A stretch of DNA of 64,000 nt from Amia ocellicauda (GCF_036373705.1 NC_089863.1:21636619-21700618), one strand, 5' to 3'. Shown: positions 10,906 to 22,065, counted from the stretch's first letter. Made by a program: numbers and translations. The notes: generated by a model from the letters alone, not told the origin.

Positions 10906-12732
10906 ATATGTGGTATCCTGTCTCCCTCTACAGGTAGCAAAACAATTCAGTAAAAATCACCACACACCCCCCCTCACCTGTCCCAAGCACATACAAAACA
11001 CATTTCAAATTGCACTGTTATCTGAACCAGCAACATTAAATATAAATAAAAGAACAGACTTCCAATATTATCAGTAGCTGCTATGAATGCAGCTGCCAGC
11101 AGTGGTCACCAGGGGCACCGCTAAGAAATTTGGGCCACATGAAGAGATTGCAATTTGGGCCCCCCGGAAAGTCACAGCCTCGGGTAGTCAATAATGAACT
11201 TTTCACACCACATTTAAACAAGTAATAATAATCTGTGATATGTGCTTAAGTCTGCACATTTTGAAATATCACATTTCAGCCATCCTTTCTCAACATACTG
11301 TAGCAATTATTTTATTATGGTTAAATAAGGTTTGCTTGGAGTACCATGCTTAAGAGAACATTATTTTCTTCATGTTTATTTAAGTATTTATCTATCACAT
11401 CTTCTTGCTCACTATCTGCTACAAGGACAGATCCCTGTACAAGCATGAAGCATAAAGTTTTGTCAATCCTAGATTAATATTAGCCTCTTAACCTGCTTAT
11501 AGCCTAACATACAATACAACAGGCTACTTGATGTTAGTGTTGCTAAGCTTCTGTCAGTTGAAACTGCTACAAATGATTGCTTGAAATAACTTTTAGTTAA
11601 GTGCCTACCCAGCTATCACAAAATATTTATTTATAAATCAACCACGCATTAATCCTGTCTAATCCGTCATATTCTCAGCAGTTCAGGTGTTCTTGCGTTC
11701 ATACACACAGAAAGCAGTCCTGGCACCTGCCTATTCTACCGTATTAAAACTAAATCAGCGCTGAAAAGCGGACGATGACGGGCTCTAAAATTCGACTCGC
11801 CCGAAATGTAAACTACTCGCCTTAGGTGAGTGGGGGGGGGGGGCGAGCTTAATTTCCAGCCCTGCATATGACATTTGTACCTATGCTGCCGATTCATTTA
11901 TGAATACTGATTAATTAATACTGATTAATTAATGTTATACAATGCAAATATGCACTAAGCTAGATTCCTGGCTGACTATCTAAACAACTGCTGATATATT
12001 AGCTTAAACCATTCTCAAACTGTCAGTTGTGCTGTTGTGCTCACCTTTCTTTTCAAAGAAATTAATTGGCAGTTGTTTTCCCTCAGTTTGCTTTCTTTCT
12101 CTTTCCTTTCTTTCTTTTCTTTCTTGGTACCCAGATTTCTCTTTCTTGGGGACAGACATGACTCTATCACAGTGACCGTCACTCAGTTCGATTAGCTGTG
12201 TTTAGAGACGAATCCTAGTGCAGGGGTTGACTAAACCAATTTATGCCTTTTGTAAGGGGTGAGAGTGGCCTCAGAAAACCTCCACTATTTTTTGGGGATA
12301 CAAAGTTCTATAAAGCTCTATAAAGGCCTTGGTCTGTACAACATTAACAGCAGGATCAGAGGGGATTCTCATCTTAATCAGACATGCTAAGGCAATCATG
12401 CAATCAAGAAATTGATATTCGAAACAGCATCAACAGAACCAAATCTTTAAAAAGCTACAATAAAAATCTAGAAAAGGAAGTCTGAAGACAAACAGCACAA
12501 TTAAGCAGCTATACACATGACATCTTGTCACTTTTAATAAAACCTACAAGCCTCATAGGATGCCTGCTAAATAATTAATTAATCATGGCTTCATTCATGG
12601 AATGAATGGTTTTAAATGTGGTTGCAAGACCCAAAAGGTGCTAAGTAGAACCCAAAAGAACCTTTAGTGTGAAATTCTGAAGCTGCAGTAACCATAGACA
12701 GAATACAACATTAAAAACTACTACTACTACTA

Positions 12733-12768
<36 letters not shown>

Positions 12769-13366
12769 ATTATAATAATAATAATAATAATAATGGAGGA
12801 GCTGGCAATACAGATTCATTTTTCATGAAACAGACTTCCTTTACTTCTGTAGCACGTATTGCAGTAAACATATCGTCCTCTGACAAAACAAACGCCCTGA
12901 CAAGCTCGTTGAGCAAGCGATGCTCACGAGGGGCATTTCAACCACGTTAAGTAAATCAACAGGGTTCCAGCAATTAACGCCTTTTCCAAATGAATTCCAG
13001 ACAATGCAGCTGCCCTTAGCTTTAACAATGGCTTGATTAGGTGGAATTTGTGAAACAATGAATTTAAACTGCAATATGAAAGCTATAGGCACTTCAACTT
13101 ATGTGAACAACATGATACAAAAATGACAGACCTAGCCCTCTAATTCACTGGATATAACAAACACATTAATAAATGTATCCAGGCATTACACACAACATAC
13201 AAGCAGCAGATACCACTAGGGATGATTCAGCTGGATGTGTTAATTGAGAGATCGCAATAGCAGCTGTTTGTTATTTACGTCTAGCCCTATATAGAGCAGG
13301 AGCAGTGCCCTAGTGATTATCACTTTCTGGGCTAGGGTGTCTGTGAGTGAACGGGGTGGTTTAGTG
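10906..13366. other. Intergenic sequence between receptor and ZP gene
   Basis: No gene recognised. 11100-11170 (aggggcaccgctaagaaatt tgggcc) and 11750-11870 (ending ttccagccctg, with an 11-G run near 11832) look like ends of decayed DNA transposons. I cannot delimit them. Confidence 0.45.
12717..12794. repeat. (ACT)n then (AAT)n compound microsatellite
   Basis: About 15 ACT trinucleotides with one interruption pass directly into eight AAT units. Confidence 0.93.
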
Positions 13367-13465
13367 GGCATTGCAGTGGCATTGCAGTGGCATTGCAGTG
13401 GCATTGCAGTGGCATTGCAGTGGCATTGCAGTGGCATTGCAGTGGCATTGCAGTGGCATTGCAGT
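13367..13465. repeat. 11-bp tandem repeat, exactly 9 copies, just upstream of the ZP gene
   Basis: Nine perfect copies of ggcattgcagt (99 bp) end 56 bp before the ZP start codon. Eleven bp is about one helical turn, so any bound factor would face the same side in each unit. The frame through the repeat gives a periodic peptide that is not part of the gene. Confidence 0.95.
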
Positions 13466-13521
13466 TCCGTTGTTTAATCTGCTCTTTCCAGTGGCTTTGT
13501 CACGTGCTTGTTCTGTGTGCA

Positions 13522-15320
13522 ATGAAGCTGATCTGCATTGCTCTCTGCCTCTGTGTAGGAGTATTATTCCCTACACCGGTCTTTGCCGACAGTGACAATG
13601 AGACTTCAAAGGAATCCTCCGACATCAATACGCTGTCCAAGCACTACCGCATTCTCCCCATGTTCATCCAGGCGTCGGCTCCTCTGGTAGACCCAAAGAA
13701 ACTCCGGCCGGCCACTGGCAGCGAGCCCATGCCGGATGACCTGAGGCGCATCCTGTTCCCCGGTGACAACCTACGGAAAGGCGTGCATCCCAAGAAGGTC
13801 CAGAACCGAGGCGTTGCAGTGTGGGGAGACTACAGTAAGATGTACGTGGCAGTGCATAAGAACATCAACGGCTTCAGGTGCAGGGCTTCAGGTGCAGGCC
13901 TTCGGAGCTCATGCTGGGGAGCTGCGCCATCAGTAAGACCACTGAGCACTACTACTACTTCATCTACGGGCTGAGCGAGTGTGGGAACAAGCGATCGGTG
14001 AAACCACACTGCTACTTACCGCTTGCGCTGTTGCATGCTACGTGTTTTCTGGGAAGTAGTGATAACAGGATAGCCGTGATGCTGGTTCCTGTATCTTCAT
14101 ATTGGCTCATCCCTCTTCCATGGTGTCCAACTTAATCCTGCAGATCATTAATGGCCAACTGGTGTACTCCAACACTCTGCACTACTCCCCGCCAACTTCT
14201 TCACACCCAGTAATCCGGGGTGTCCTTCACTGTGCCCATCCAGCTTGTCTACAACCGGTATGGATTTGCTTCCAGAACTCTACATAGCATTTGACCCTCT
14301 TCTAACCTGGATCCCAACTGCACCAGACCTGGTGCACAAAACCATGCTGTGTGTATTCTGTGATCTCCCTCAGTCCAGCTGATGTCCACAACTTGCACTA
14401 AGAACTAGTGCCTATGAGGTTTCATCTGAGGTGTAGAGCAGTAATTGGAGGCAACTGGCTGCCTCCTTCCTGATCTGCTCTGCTGTACTGCCTTTGCAGG
14501 TTCCACTATTCCTACAAGATTGGCTACCAGCCCACATTCCCCCAGCATGGCAGCACCCTTCCAGGCATGGACAAATCTGCCTTCTTCAGAGAGCTGAAGA
14601 ACAGACATGGCTACATCCTGGTCACCACCAATGGTACGGTATCTGTAACTGCTTTCTGCTTGTGGAGGGGTGTGTGTGCATGGATGCATAACCCTGCCCT
14701 GCTTTCACAGAGCAGTGGATCAGACTCTCCCCAAAGAACATCTACTACCTGGGTCAGCCCATGTACTTCCAGGCCACAGGCTACTTTGCCACTGAAGGGC
14801 AGCGGCTGTTCATCCAGTCCTGCTATGCCACGGCCTCTCCAGATCGGCACTCCAAGCCCAGGTTCACCGTGATTGATAACTTTGGGTAAGGCCGTATTCT
14901 CGGTGGCTTAACTAGCTTTCACCCTGTCTTCTGGTCAAGATGCCAACGTCTCTGCTTGCCCACAGGTGCCTGGTAGACAGCAAGGCTGATGGGTGCCAGT
15001 CCAGGTTCGTGCCGTACACGAGGAAGGACATTCTCCGCTTCACCATCGACGTCTTCCTGTTTCAGAAAACCCTGTCCGAGGTATCCAATGCGTGCTGCTA
15101 TGATGGAACCCACTGTGTGACTTTTCCACCATTGCTGAGCCAAGATCGATAGGAAGCCTTTTCCCGAGGATGTGGGAGAACCTTTTTATAGTGATTTGAA
15201 GCCAACCCCCCCCCCCCCCCCTGTATGTTGTCTGCTCCCCTACAGCACGGGATGACTGAGCTGTACATGCACTGTTCGGAAACACAACTGTGCGTTCGAG
15301 TTCCAGCGAATACAGAATAA
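13522..15320 (+). pseudogene. Zona pellucida ZP3-like egg-coat gene with two frame lesions and an early C-terminus
   Basis: ZP3-type proteins polymerise into the egg envelope through a ZP domain. Exons by eye: 13522-13997, 14144-14257, 14500-14633, 14711-14885, 14966-15080, 15246-15320. The start is the ATG opening a clear signal peptide (MKLICIALCLCVGVLF). ZP-N parts include ELMLGSCAISK and GLSECGNKR; then QLVYSNTLHYSPP, FHYSYKIGYQPTF, YYLGQPMYFQATGYF and the ZP-C motif DNFGCLVDSKADGC. Lesion 1: a 14-bp tandem duplication (gtgcaggscttcag, 13877-13905) shifts the frame. Lesion 2: exon 2 is one base out of step near 14223 compared with its following junction. Beyond these the remaining junction phases agree. 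The last exon stops soon after LYMHCS, without the further cysteines, furin site and membrane anchor common in the family. AATAAA overlaps the stop. Either a pseudogene or a gene with assembly errors. Confidence 0.72.
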
Positions 15321-15321
15321 A
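15316..15321 (+). promoter_or_regulatory. AATAAA poly(A) signal overlapping the ZP stop codon
   Basis: The hexamer spans 15316-15321 and the TAA stop is 15318-15320. This would leave almost no 3' UTR, an arrangement known from some egg-coat and other short-UTR messages. Confidence 0.5.
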
Positions 15322-16616
15322 GAGCACTAGCTGGCTGTGTGTGTGTTCATGTGTTTGTTGCTCCTCTTTCCTTTTCTGTCATATAATTCTGAAACACTTT
15401 GATCCAGGTAATTAAAAAGTCAGTCATAATGTCTATGAAAAGTTATTAAAAGTCATTATTTTTCCACATCCTTAACCACCTTACTTCTCCTTCATTGCTC
15501 GCCATGAAACATGTCTTCCTGGACCGAAGACTGTCCAGATGCCATATATTTTCTGAAAACATGATATTGCGGTTTGCCGAATCAACTAACATACCAACAC
15601 TACAACGTCAACAAATTAATTAGTATTTTGAAACATACTGACAAATACTGTATCAGAAACTAAAATCTGAGTTCCCGTACACTTGTTGGCTACCCGCCAA
15701 AGTGGCTGGTAAAATCTACCCGCATTTGGCAGGTGGCAGATGTTAATTTTATTCCCTGGTAGTTATCCATCTCAAGTTATTTGACACGAGTTTGATGTGT
15801 CTGTTTCAAGTCGAAGAGCTGACGTGACAATTCCTGTAACTATTCACGTCTTTACGTGCAGCGGTGTAAAAAGTAGTCAGAAGTCATACTTGAGTAAAAG
15901 TAAAAATATTCTATCAAAAACTTACTCCAAGTAAAAGTAAAATGTCTCCCATTCAAACAGTACTGGAGAAAAAGTAAAAAAGTAGCTACTTTCAGGAGTA
16001 CTCAAATACCAAAAGAAAAAGTAAATTGTGATTTTAGTAATAAAGTGAATGTGCCTGTGTTTGTGTGTGAATTATTAAGAGGGCAAGTAAGAGATTAATT
16101 TGATGTTTTTATCCAACCTTATATTTTCCATAAATTATCAAGGTATTTTATTTTTATGGTTCCTCAATTGTATCTTGAAGAGAACCACATCCAATAAAAA
16201 TAAATCTTATTTAGGCACATATCTGGAAATTACTTTCATTTGTATTCAATATTAACAAAGGGTAACATTGGGGGATTTACATAATAGCCTATTTTGAGTT
16301 TTCTTAGCAAACTCACTGTTCACACACACATCCCAAAGAGTAGTATAATAAAACACAAAACAAATTAAACTATAAAAAATGTGATCATTTTAAGGGTACA
16401 TATATTGTATTATGTAATCTATTGTACTGTGGTGCAGGAGACAGGATTTGAATCTCAAATCTCCCCAGGATGTTACTAAATAAAAAAAAAAAAAAAAAAA
16501 AAAAAAATTATATATATATATGTATATTATATATTGTAGCACCCACTGTGCTGGTGTAGTAAAAGCAGAGGCAAACACTGGAAATCTAACAACAATGCTC
16601 ATTATTTAGCCTCTAT
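15321..16616. other. Intergenic region between ZP gene and tRNA array
   Basis: No gene seen. 15860-16030 resembles a common fish dispersed repeat (acttgagtaaaagtaaa and inverted partners such as tactttcaggagtactcaa). 16482-16507 is a poly(A) run followed by a (TA)n run to about 16522. Confidence 0.55.
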
Positions 16617-16744
16617 TTACCTAGCTAATCACTACATCACAGGCGCATGGTTGTCATTCGGGGAAAATATGTGTTCACGAATGTTCATCGGAGTGGTTGT
16701 CATGCTAAGAGGTCAGTTGGAGTAGAGGAAGCGGGCCATGCCGT

Positions 16745-16817
16745 GCCTCGTTGGCGCAGTAGGTAGCGCGTCAGTCTCATAATCTGAAGGTGGTGAGTTC
16801 GACCCTCACACGGGGCA
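16745..16817 (+). tRNA. tRNA-Met (CAT, elongator), unit 1
   Basis: 73 nt. The sequence is nearly identical to vertebrate elongator tRNA-Met. The acceptor stem (GCCTCGT with ACGGGGC) pairs fully with one G-U. The T arm GTGAG-TTCGACC-CTCAC is perfect, the anticodon is CAT in loop CTCATAA, and the discriminator is A. No clear TTTT terminator follows directly (cttcctttatcttt). Confidence 0.88.
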
Positions 16818-16932
16818 AGCACTCTTCCTTTATCTTTGAGTTCTACCACACTGATCTCCAGCTGCAGAAAAAAGGCGCACACCTGTGCAATAAAGTGGTT
16901 GCTTGCGCTGTCTGAAGAAATTCATGGCAAAA

Positions 16933-17005
16933 TGCCAAATCCTGGGATGGAACAAGGGACCTTTAGATGTTCAGTCTATCGCTCCCCCAACTGAGCTATT
17001 TCGGC
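16933..17005 (-). pseudogene. Decayed tRNA-Phe (GAA), unit 1
   Basis: Reads like tRNA-Phe from GCCGAAATAGCTCAGTTGG. Defects: position 37 after the anticodon is C instead of a purine, the T loop is TTCCATC instead of TTCGATC (B box damaged), one T-stem mismatch, and one acceptor mismatch (A7-A66). TTTT follows on the minus strand. Confidence 0.72.
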
Positions 17006-17131
17006 CATTGGTGAGATGACGTCGTGATCCCAAAAGTCAAAGTGAAGGAAGCCCTGGCAGAACACAGTCATTGAAAAGTTCATTGTTTTCCATGACGTCG
17101 GCAACGACTCAATTTGATCACTGCAACACAA

Positions 17132-17214
17132 GTCAGGATGGCCGAGAGGTGTAAGGTGCTGCGTGCAGGTCATCATCTCCTGTAGAGGCTTGGCTTTGAA
17201 TCCCACCTCTGACA
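17132..17214 (+). pseudogene. Decayed tRNA-Leu (CAG), unit 1
   Basis: 83 nt with the class-II length of tRNA-Leu, starting GTCAGGATGGCCGAG and ending CACCTCTGACA. The universally conserved U33 is G (loop TGCAGGT), the anticodon stem no longer pairs (CTGCG against CATCA), and the T loop is changed (TTTGAAT). TTTT terminator at about 17222. Confidence 0.72.
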
Positions 17215-17800
17215 AGGGTCCTTTTACCACTCAGGAGCACACACTTACCCGTGCTGGCGACAAGGACAACAAGAGTTGAGGACTGTGTTGAAAACGACAT
17301 TACACAAAGAATTCAATGTTGAAAGAAATACATCAATACATAAATCAATGGACATGTATTTATTCATTGATTGATTGACTTCAACATGTCTTAATTTAGT
17401 CGCTGTACCCACAAAGCAACACTCAGCATAGTGGAGGCTATAGCTCGGCGTTATTGCGTGTACCTTACATGTATCACCCCTGGCACCTGGCCCTGATAAC
17501 TCCCTACTTTTTGACCACAGTCTGTCTGTGACTTGAACCCGAGAAGTAAAAAAGATGCACATGGGCGCTTGCAATCTCGTTGTTTCAATCACATATCACA
17601 GTGGATGCGTACACACGGTGTTTCTCGGAGATTGCTGGGACAGTAACGAATGTGTTCCTTGCTTTACATGTCATCTAGCGCACAGTAGCTTTTTCTCCTT
17701 CTTTTTGCCCATATCATCCACATATTGTGCCTTTGGGGAACGCCTCCGAAACAGATTTAGAATGCTCTGAGATTCAAGAAACGACAGTGCAACTCTTTTC

Positions 17801-18708
17801 CAGGGTTGTGGGTAATGCGTTACTAAGTAACGCATTACAGTAATGTTATTACTTTTGGTAGTAACGAGTAACGTAACGTGGTATGTTTCCAAAAGGAGTA
17901 ATAATATTACAGTGACTGATTCCTTTTTTTTGTTCTCGTTACTGCATTACACATTGTAACGATATGGTCTTAATAAGGACGATAAGGACGTCTATGTCGT
18001 ACATTAAAAATATTAGAAAAACTGTCGTTTGCAGTTACAAATCTGTAGTAAGAGTAATAAGTTAAAGGAGTCAAGTTGAGACATGTAAGATGCAGATCTA
18101 CTAGCACATATCTTGATGATGATTACAATAATAACAATAATAAAAATAAATAGCAAAGATGTATTTTAGTGTTGCACGTTTTCTTATGGTAACGTAATGC
18201 TTGTCTGAGTATAATGTTGTCTATACACGTTTAGCTACTGCTAATATCTCTTAACAGAAACGTGTATTTATTATGCTGTCTCCAATCATCTAAAGCACAA
18301 AGAATAAAACAGCCACAAAAGTCCTTTCCACACCAGGCTCTATCGCTCGTAGTGTTGCTTTCTGTCTTCATTTTTAAAACGAAACACAAAACCAAACCCA
18401 CAATCGCTCCGCTCCTCCCACAACAGGGGGTGGACTTCCGACACTGGCCTGGTTTTCCTGTGGCGCTTTATTAAAACAACAAAAGATAACAGTATGTCTC
18501 TGTCATTATCAACTGCTTGTGTTGGTGTAGCTTTGAAATTGTTTATTGAGGTCCCGCAACGTTTGGGGTGTAATGCAGAGTAATGTAAAAGTAAAGTAAC
18601 TACTTACATTCTCCAGGAAGTAATAAGTAAAGTGTTTAGTTACTTTTGATATGAGTAACGAGTACAATGTAAGACATTACTTTTTGTGAGTAACGACCCC
18701 AAACACTG
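17801..18708. mobile_element. Non-autonomous hAT element, unit 1 copy
   Basis: 908 bp. Left end CAGGGTTGTGGGTAATGCG, right end GTAACGACCCCAAACACTG, giving imperfect TIRs of the CAG-GTTGGG hAT type. An 8-bp target duplication ctcttttc lies at 17793-17800 and 18709-18716. Many subterminal GTAACG/AGTAAT motifs are present; there is no transposase. Confidence 0.9.
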
Positions 18709-18959
18709 CTCTTTTCCTTCTCTTTTGGCTTGTTTGTTTGTTGTTGAAGGAGATACAAAGTTTGAGAGTGTCTCGTTTTATTTCTGAAATATAACTCCCA
18801 GAAAGTATGGTCTTTGTGTTCTTGAAATTGAATAACCTCAAAAGAAAGAAATGGTCCAATGAATTGCCGAAGAAAAGTCTAGCCGCTGTATTCTGGAATG
18901 AAGAAAAAAATGAAATGACAAGGGCAATCAAAGCAAGTAAGACAGTAGGCTGTGTGGCA

Positions 18960-19030
18960 TACGCTAGCCAGAAATCGAACGCAACTCACAAGAACAGGAA
19001 CCTTGTATGATACCACTACACCACTGGCGC
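18960..19030 (-). pseudogene. Decayed tRNA-Gly with anticodon CCT, unit 1
   Basis: 71 nt. The body matches the intact tRNA-Gly(CCC) at 43624-43694 (start GCGCCAGTGGTGTAGTGG). The anticodon loop is TTCCTGT instead of TTCCCAT, so the anticodon reads CCT, an Arg codon. The T stem and two acceptor pairs are damaged. Confidence 0.75.
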
Positions 19031-19280
19031 TGCGGGGAAGCTCTAGATTCTGTCACCGAAGCAAATGCACAAGACATATAAAACGCGTCCCCTGGGGCAC
19101 AATGGTCTTTTAATAATTATCTGTAATAATCTGCAGTCGAACTGCTTAATACGTACCTAGCTAATCACTACATCACAGGCGCATGGTTGTCATTCAGGGA
19201 AAATATGTGTTCACGAATGTTCATCGGAGTGGTTGTCATGCTAAGAGGTCAGTTGGAGTAGAGGGAGCTGGCCATGCCGT

Positions 19281-19346
19281 GCCTCGTTGGCGCAGTAGGT
19301 AGCGCGTCAGTCTCATAATCTGAAGGTGGTGAGTTCGACCCTCACA
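19281..19346 (+). pseudogene. tRNA-Met truncated at the 3' acceptor strand, unit 2
   Basis: Identical to the intact gene up to the T stem CTCAC; then cggggcaagca is deleted, so the acceptor stem cannot form. Confidence 0.82.
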
Positions 19347-19457
19347 CTCTTCCTTTATCTTTGAGTTCTACCACACTGATCTCCAGCTGCAGAAAAAAGG
19401 CGCACACCTGTGCAATAAAGTGGTTGCTTGCGCTGTCTGAAGAAATTCATGGCAAAA

Positions 19458-19530
19458 TGCCAAATCCTGGGATGGAACAAGGGACCTTTAGATGTTCAGT
19501 CTATCGCTCCCCCAACTGAGCTATTTCGGC
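19458..19530 (-). pseudogene. Decayed tRNA-Phe (GAA), unit 2
   Basis: Same defects as the unit 1 copy. Confidence 0.7.
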
Positions 19531-19656
19531 CATTGGTGAGATGACGTCGTGATCCCAAAAGTCAAAGTGAAGGAAGCCCTGGCAGAACACAGTCATTGAA
19601 AAGTTCATTGTTTTCCATGACGTCGGCAACGACTCAATTTGATCACTGCAACACAA

Positions 19657-19739
19657 GTCAGGATGGCCGAGAGGTGTAAGGTGCTGCGTGCAGGTCATCA
19701 TCTCCTGTAGAGGCTTGGCTTTGAATCCCACCTCTGACA
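19657..19739 (+). pseudogene. Decayed tRNA-Leu (CAG), unit 2
   Basis: 83 nt; G33 and broken anticodon stem as in unit 1. Confidence 0.7.
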
Positions 19740-20325
19740 AGGGTCCTTTTACCACTCAGGAGCACACACTTACCCGTGCTGGCGACAAGGACAACAAGAG
19801 TTGAGGACTGTGTTGAAAACGACATTACACAAAGAATTCAATGTTGAAAGAAATACATCAATACATAAATCAATGGACATGTATTTATTCATTGATTGAT
19901 TGACTTCAACATGTCTTAATTTAGTCGCTGTACCCACAAAGCAACACTCAGCATAGTGGAGGCTATAGCTCGGCGTTATTGCGTGTACCTTACATGTATC
20001 ACCCCTGGCACCTGGCCCTGATAACTCCCTACTTTTTGACCACAGTCTGTCTGTGACTTGAACCCGAGAAGTAAAAATGATGCACATGGGCGCTTGCAAT
20101 CTCGTTGTTTCAATCACATATCACAGTGGATGCGTACACACGGTGTTTCTCGGAGATTGCTGGGACAGTAACGAATGTGTTCCTTGCTTTACATGTCATC
20201 TAGCGCACAGTAGCTTTTTCTCCTTCTTTTTGCCCATATCATCCACATATTGTGCCTTTGGGGAACGCCTCCGAAACAGATTTAGAATGCTCTGAGATTC
20301 AAGAAACGACAGTGCAACTCTTTTC

Positions 20326-21232
20326 CAGGGTTGTGGGTAATGCGTTACTAAGTAACGCATTACAGTAATGTTATTACTTTTGGTAGTAACGAGTAACGTA
20401 ACGTGGTATGGTTCCAAAAGGAGTAATAATATTACAGTTACTGATTCCTTTTTTTTGTTCTCGTTACTGCATTACACATTGTAACGATATGGTCTTAATA
20501 AGGACGATAAGGACGTCTATGTCGTACATTAAAAATATTAGAAAAACTGTCGTTTGCAGTTACAAATCTGTAGTAAGAGTAATAAGTTAAAGGAGTCAAG
20601 TTGAGACATGTAAGATGCAGATCTACTAGCACATATCTTGATGATGATTACAATAATAACAATAATAAAAATAAATAGCAAAGATGTATTTTAGTGTTGC
20701 ACGTTTTCTTATGGTAACGTAATGCTTGTCTGAGTATAATGTTGTCTATACACGTTTAGCTACTGCTAATATCTCTTAACAGAAACGTGTATTTATTATG
20801 CTGTCTCCAATCATCTAAAGCACAAAGAATAAAACAGCCACAAAAGTCCTTTCCACACCAGGCTCTATCGCTCGTAGTGTTGCTTTCTGTCTTCATTTTT
20901 AAAACGAAACACAAAACCAAACCCACAATCGCTCCGCTCCTCCCACAACAGGGGGTGGACTTCCGACACTGGCCTGGTTTTCCTGTGGCGCTTTATTAAA
21001 ACAACAAAAGATAACAGTATGTCTCTGTCATTATCAACTGCTTGTGTTGGTGTAGCTTTGAAATTGTTTATTGAGGTCCCGCAACGTTTGGGGTGTAATG
21101 CAGAGTAATGTAAAAGTAAAGTAACTAATCACATTCTCCAGGAAGTAATAAGTAAAGTGTTTAGTTACTTTTGATATGAGTAACGAGTACAATGTAAGAC
21201 ATTACTTTTTGTGAGTAACGACCCCAACACTG
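20326..21232. mobile_element. Non-autonomous hAT element, unit 2 copy
   Basis: 907 bp with the same TIRs and the same ctcttttc flanks; right end is CCCCAACACTG. Confidence 0.9.
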
Positions 21233-21483
21233 CTCTTTTCCTTCTCTTTTGGCTTGTTTGTTTGTTGTTGAAGGAGATACAAAGTTTGAGAGTGTCTCGT
21301 TTTATTTCTGAAATATAACTCCAAGAAAGTATGGTCTTTGTGTTCTTGAAATTGAATAACCTCAAAAGAAAGAAATGGTCCAATGAATTGCCGAAGAAAA
21401 GTCTAGCCGCTGTATTCTGGAATGAAGAAAAAAATGAAATGACAAGGGCAATCAAAGCAAGTAAGACAATAGGCTGTGTGGCA

Positions 21484-21554
21484 TACGCTAGCCAGAAATC
21501 GAACGCAACTCACAAGAACAGGAACCTTGTATGATACCACTACACCACTGGCGC
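21484..21554 (-). pseudogene. Decayed tRNA-Gly with anticodon CCT, unit 2
   Basis: As in unit 1. Confidence 0.72.
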
Positions 21555-21804
21555 TGCGGGGAAGCTCTAGATTCTGTCACCGAAGCAAATGCACAAGACA
21601 TATAAAACGCGTCCCCTGGGGCACAATGGTCTTTTAATAATTATCTGTAATAATCTGCAGTCGAACTGCTTAATACGTACCTAGCTAATCACTACATCAC
21701 AGGCGCATGGTTGTCATTCGGGGAAAATATGTGTTCACGAATGTTCATCGGAGTGGTTGTCATGCTAAGAGGTCAGTTGGAGTAGAGGGAGCTGGCCATG
21801 CCGT

Positions 21805-21877
21805 GCCTCGTTGGCGCAGTAGGTAGCGCCTCAGTCTCATAATCTGAAGGTGGTGAGTTCAACCCTCACACGGGGCA
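21805..21877 (+). tRNA. tRNA-Met (CAT), unit 3, two substitutions
   Basis: Full length. Carries G to C at the base of the anticodon arm (gtagcgcctcag) and TTCAACC in the T loop, which weakens the B box. Confidence 0.7.
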
Positions 21878-21992
21878 AGCACTCTTCCTGTATCTTTGAG
21901 TTCTACCACACTAATCTCCAGCTGCAGAAAAAAGGCACACACCTGTGCAATAAAGTGGTTGCTTGCGCTGTCTGAAGAAATTCATGGCAAAA

Positions 21993-22065
21993 TGCCAAAT
22001 CCTGGGATGGAACAAGGGACCTTTAGATGTTCAGTCTATCGCTCCCCCAACTGAGCTATTTCAGC
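21993..22065 (-). pseudogene. Decayed tRNA-Phe (GAA), unit 3
   Basis: The additional C3 to T change in the 5' acceptor strand (GCTGAAA) distinguishes this copy. Confidence 0.7.

Larger units (their letters stand above)
16621..19156. repeat. tRNA macrosatellite unit 1 (first unit of the array)
   Basis: Units are counted from ctagctaatcactacatcac. The match to other units begins a few bases earlier, at about 16617, which is the array's left edge. Order within the unit: tRNA-Met (+) 16745-16817, tRNA-Phe-like (-) 16933-17005, tRNA-Leu-like (+) 17132-17214, hAT element 17801-18708, tRNA-Gly-like (-) 18960-19030. Repeat unit length is 2536 bp. Short open frames of 60-115 codons recur in every unit, but they overlap tRNAs and the transposon and have no recognisable domain. 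Confidence 0.95.
19157..21680. repeat. tRNA macrosatellite unit 2
   Basis: 2524 bp; shorter than unit 1 mainly because 11 bp including the Met acceptor strand are missing. Shares private variants with unit 4. Confidence 0.95.

Noticed and set aside
12841-13092. 83-codon minus-strand open frame upstream of the ZP gene
   Set aside because: No recognisable domain, splice context or codon pattern; probably chance.
13387-13521. Upstream extension of the ZP reading frame through the 11-bp repeat
   Set aside because: It gives a periodic artefact peptide. The ATG at 13522 starts a proper signal peptide.
17525-17550. gacttgaacccgagaag, resembling a tRNA T arm on the minus strand
   Set aside because: No matching acceptor, D or anticodon arms could be found around it.
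17245-17592. A 115-codon minus-strand open frame repeated in every array unit
   Set aside because: Its conservation follows from recent copying. It has no recognisable domain and begins or ends differently where units carry indels (for example 22305-22649, 32431-32775). No sign of coding selection.
18677-18931. Recurrent 84-96-codon minus open frame ending in hAT right end
   Set aside because: Spans the transposon terminus and spacer; length changes with single-base indels between units, so it is not a gene.
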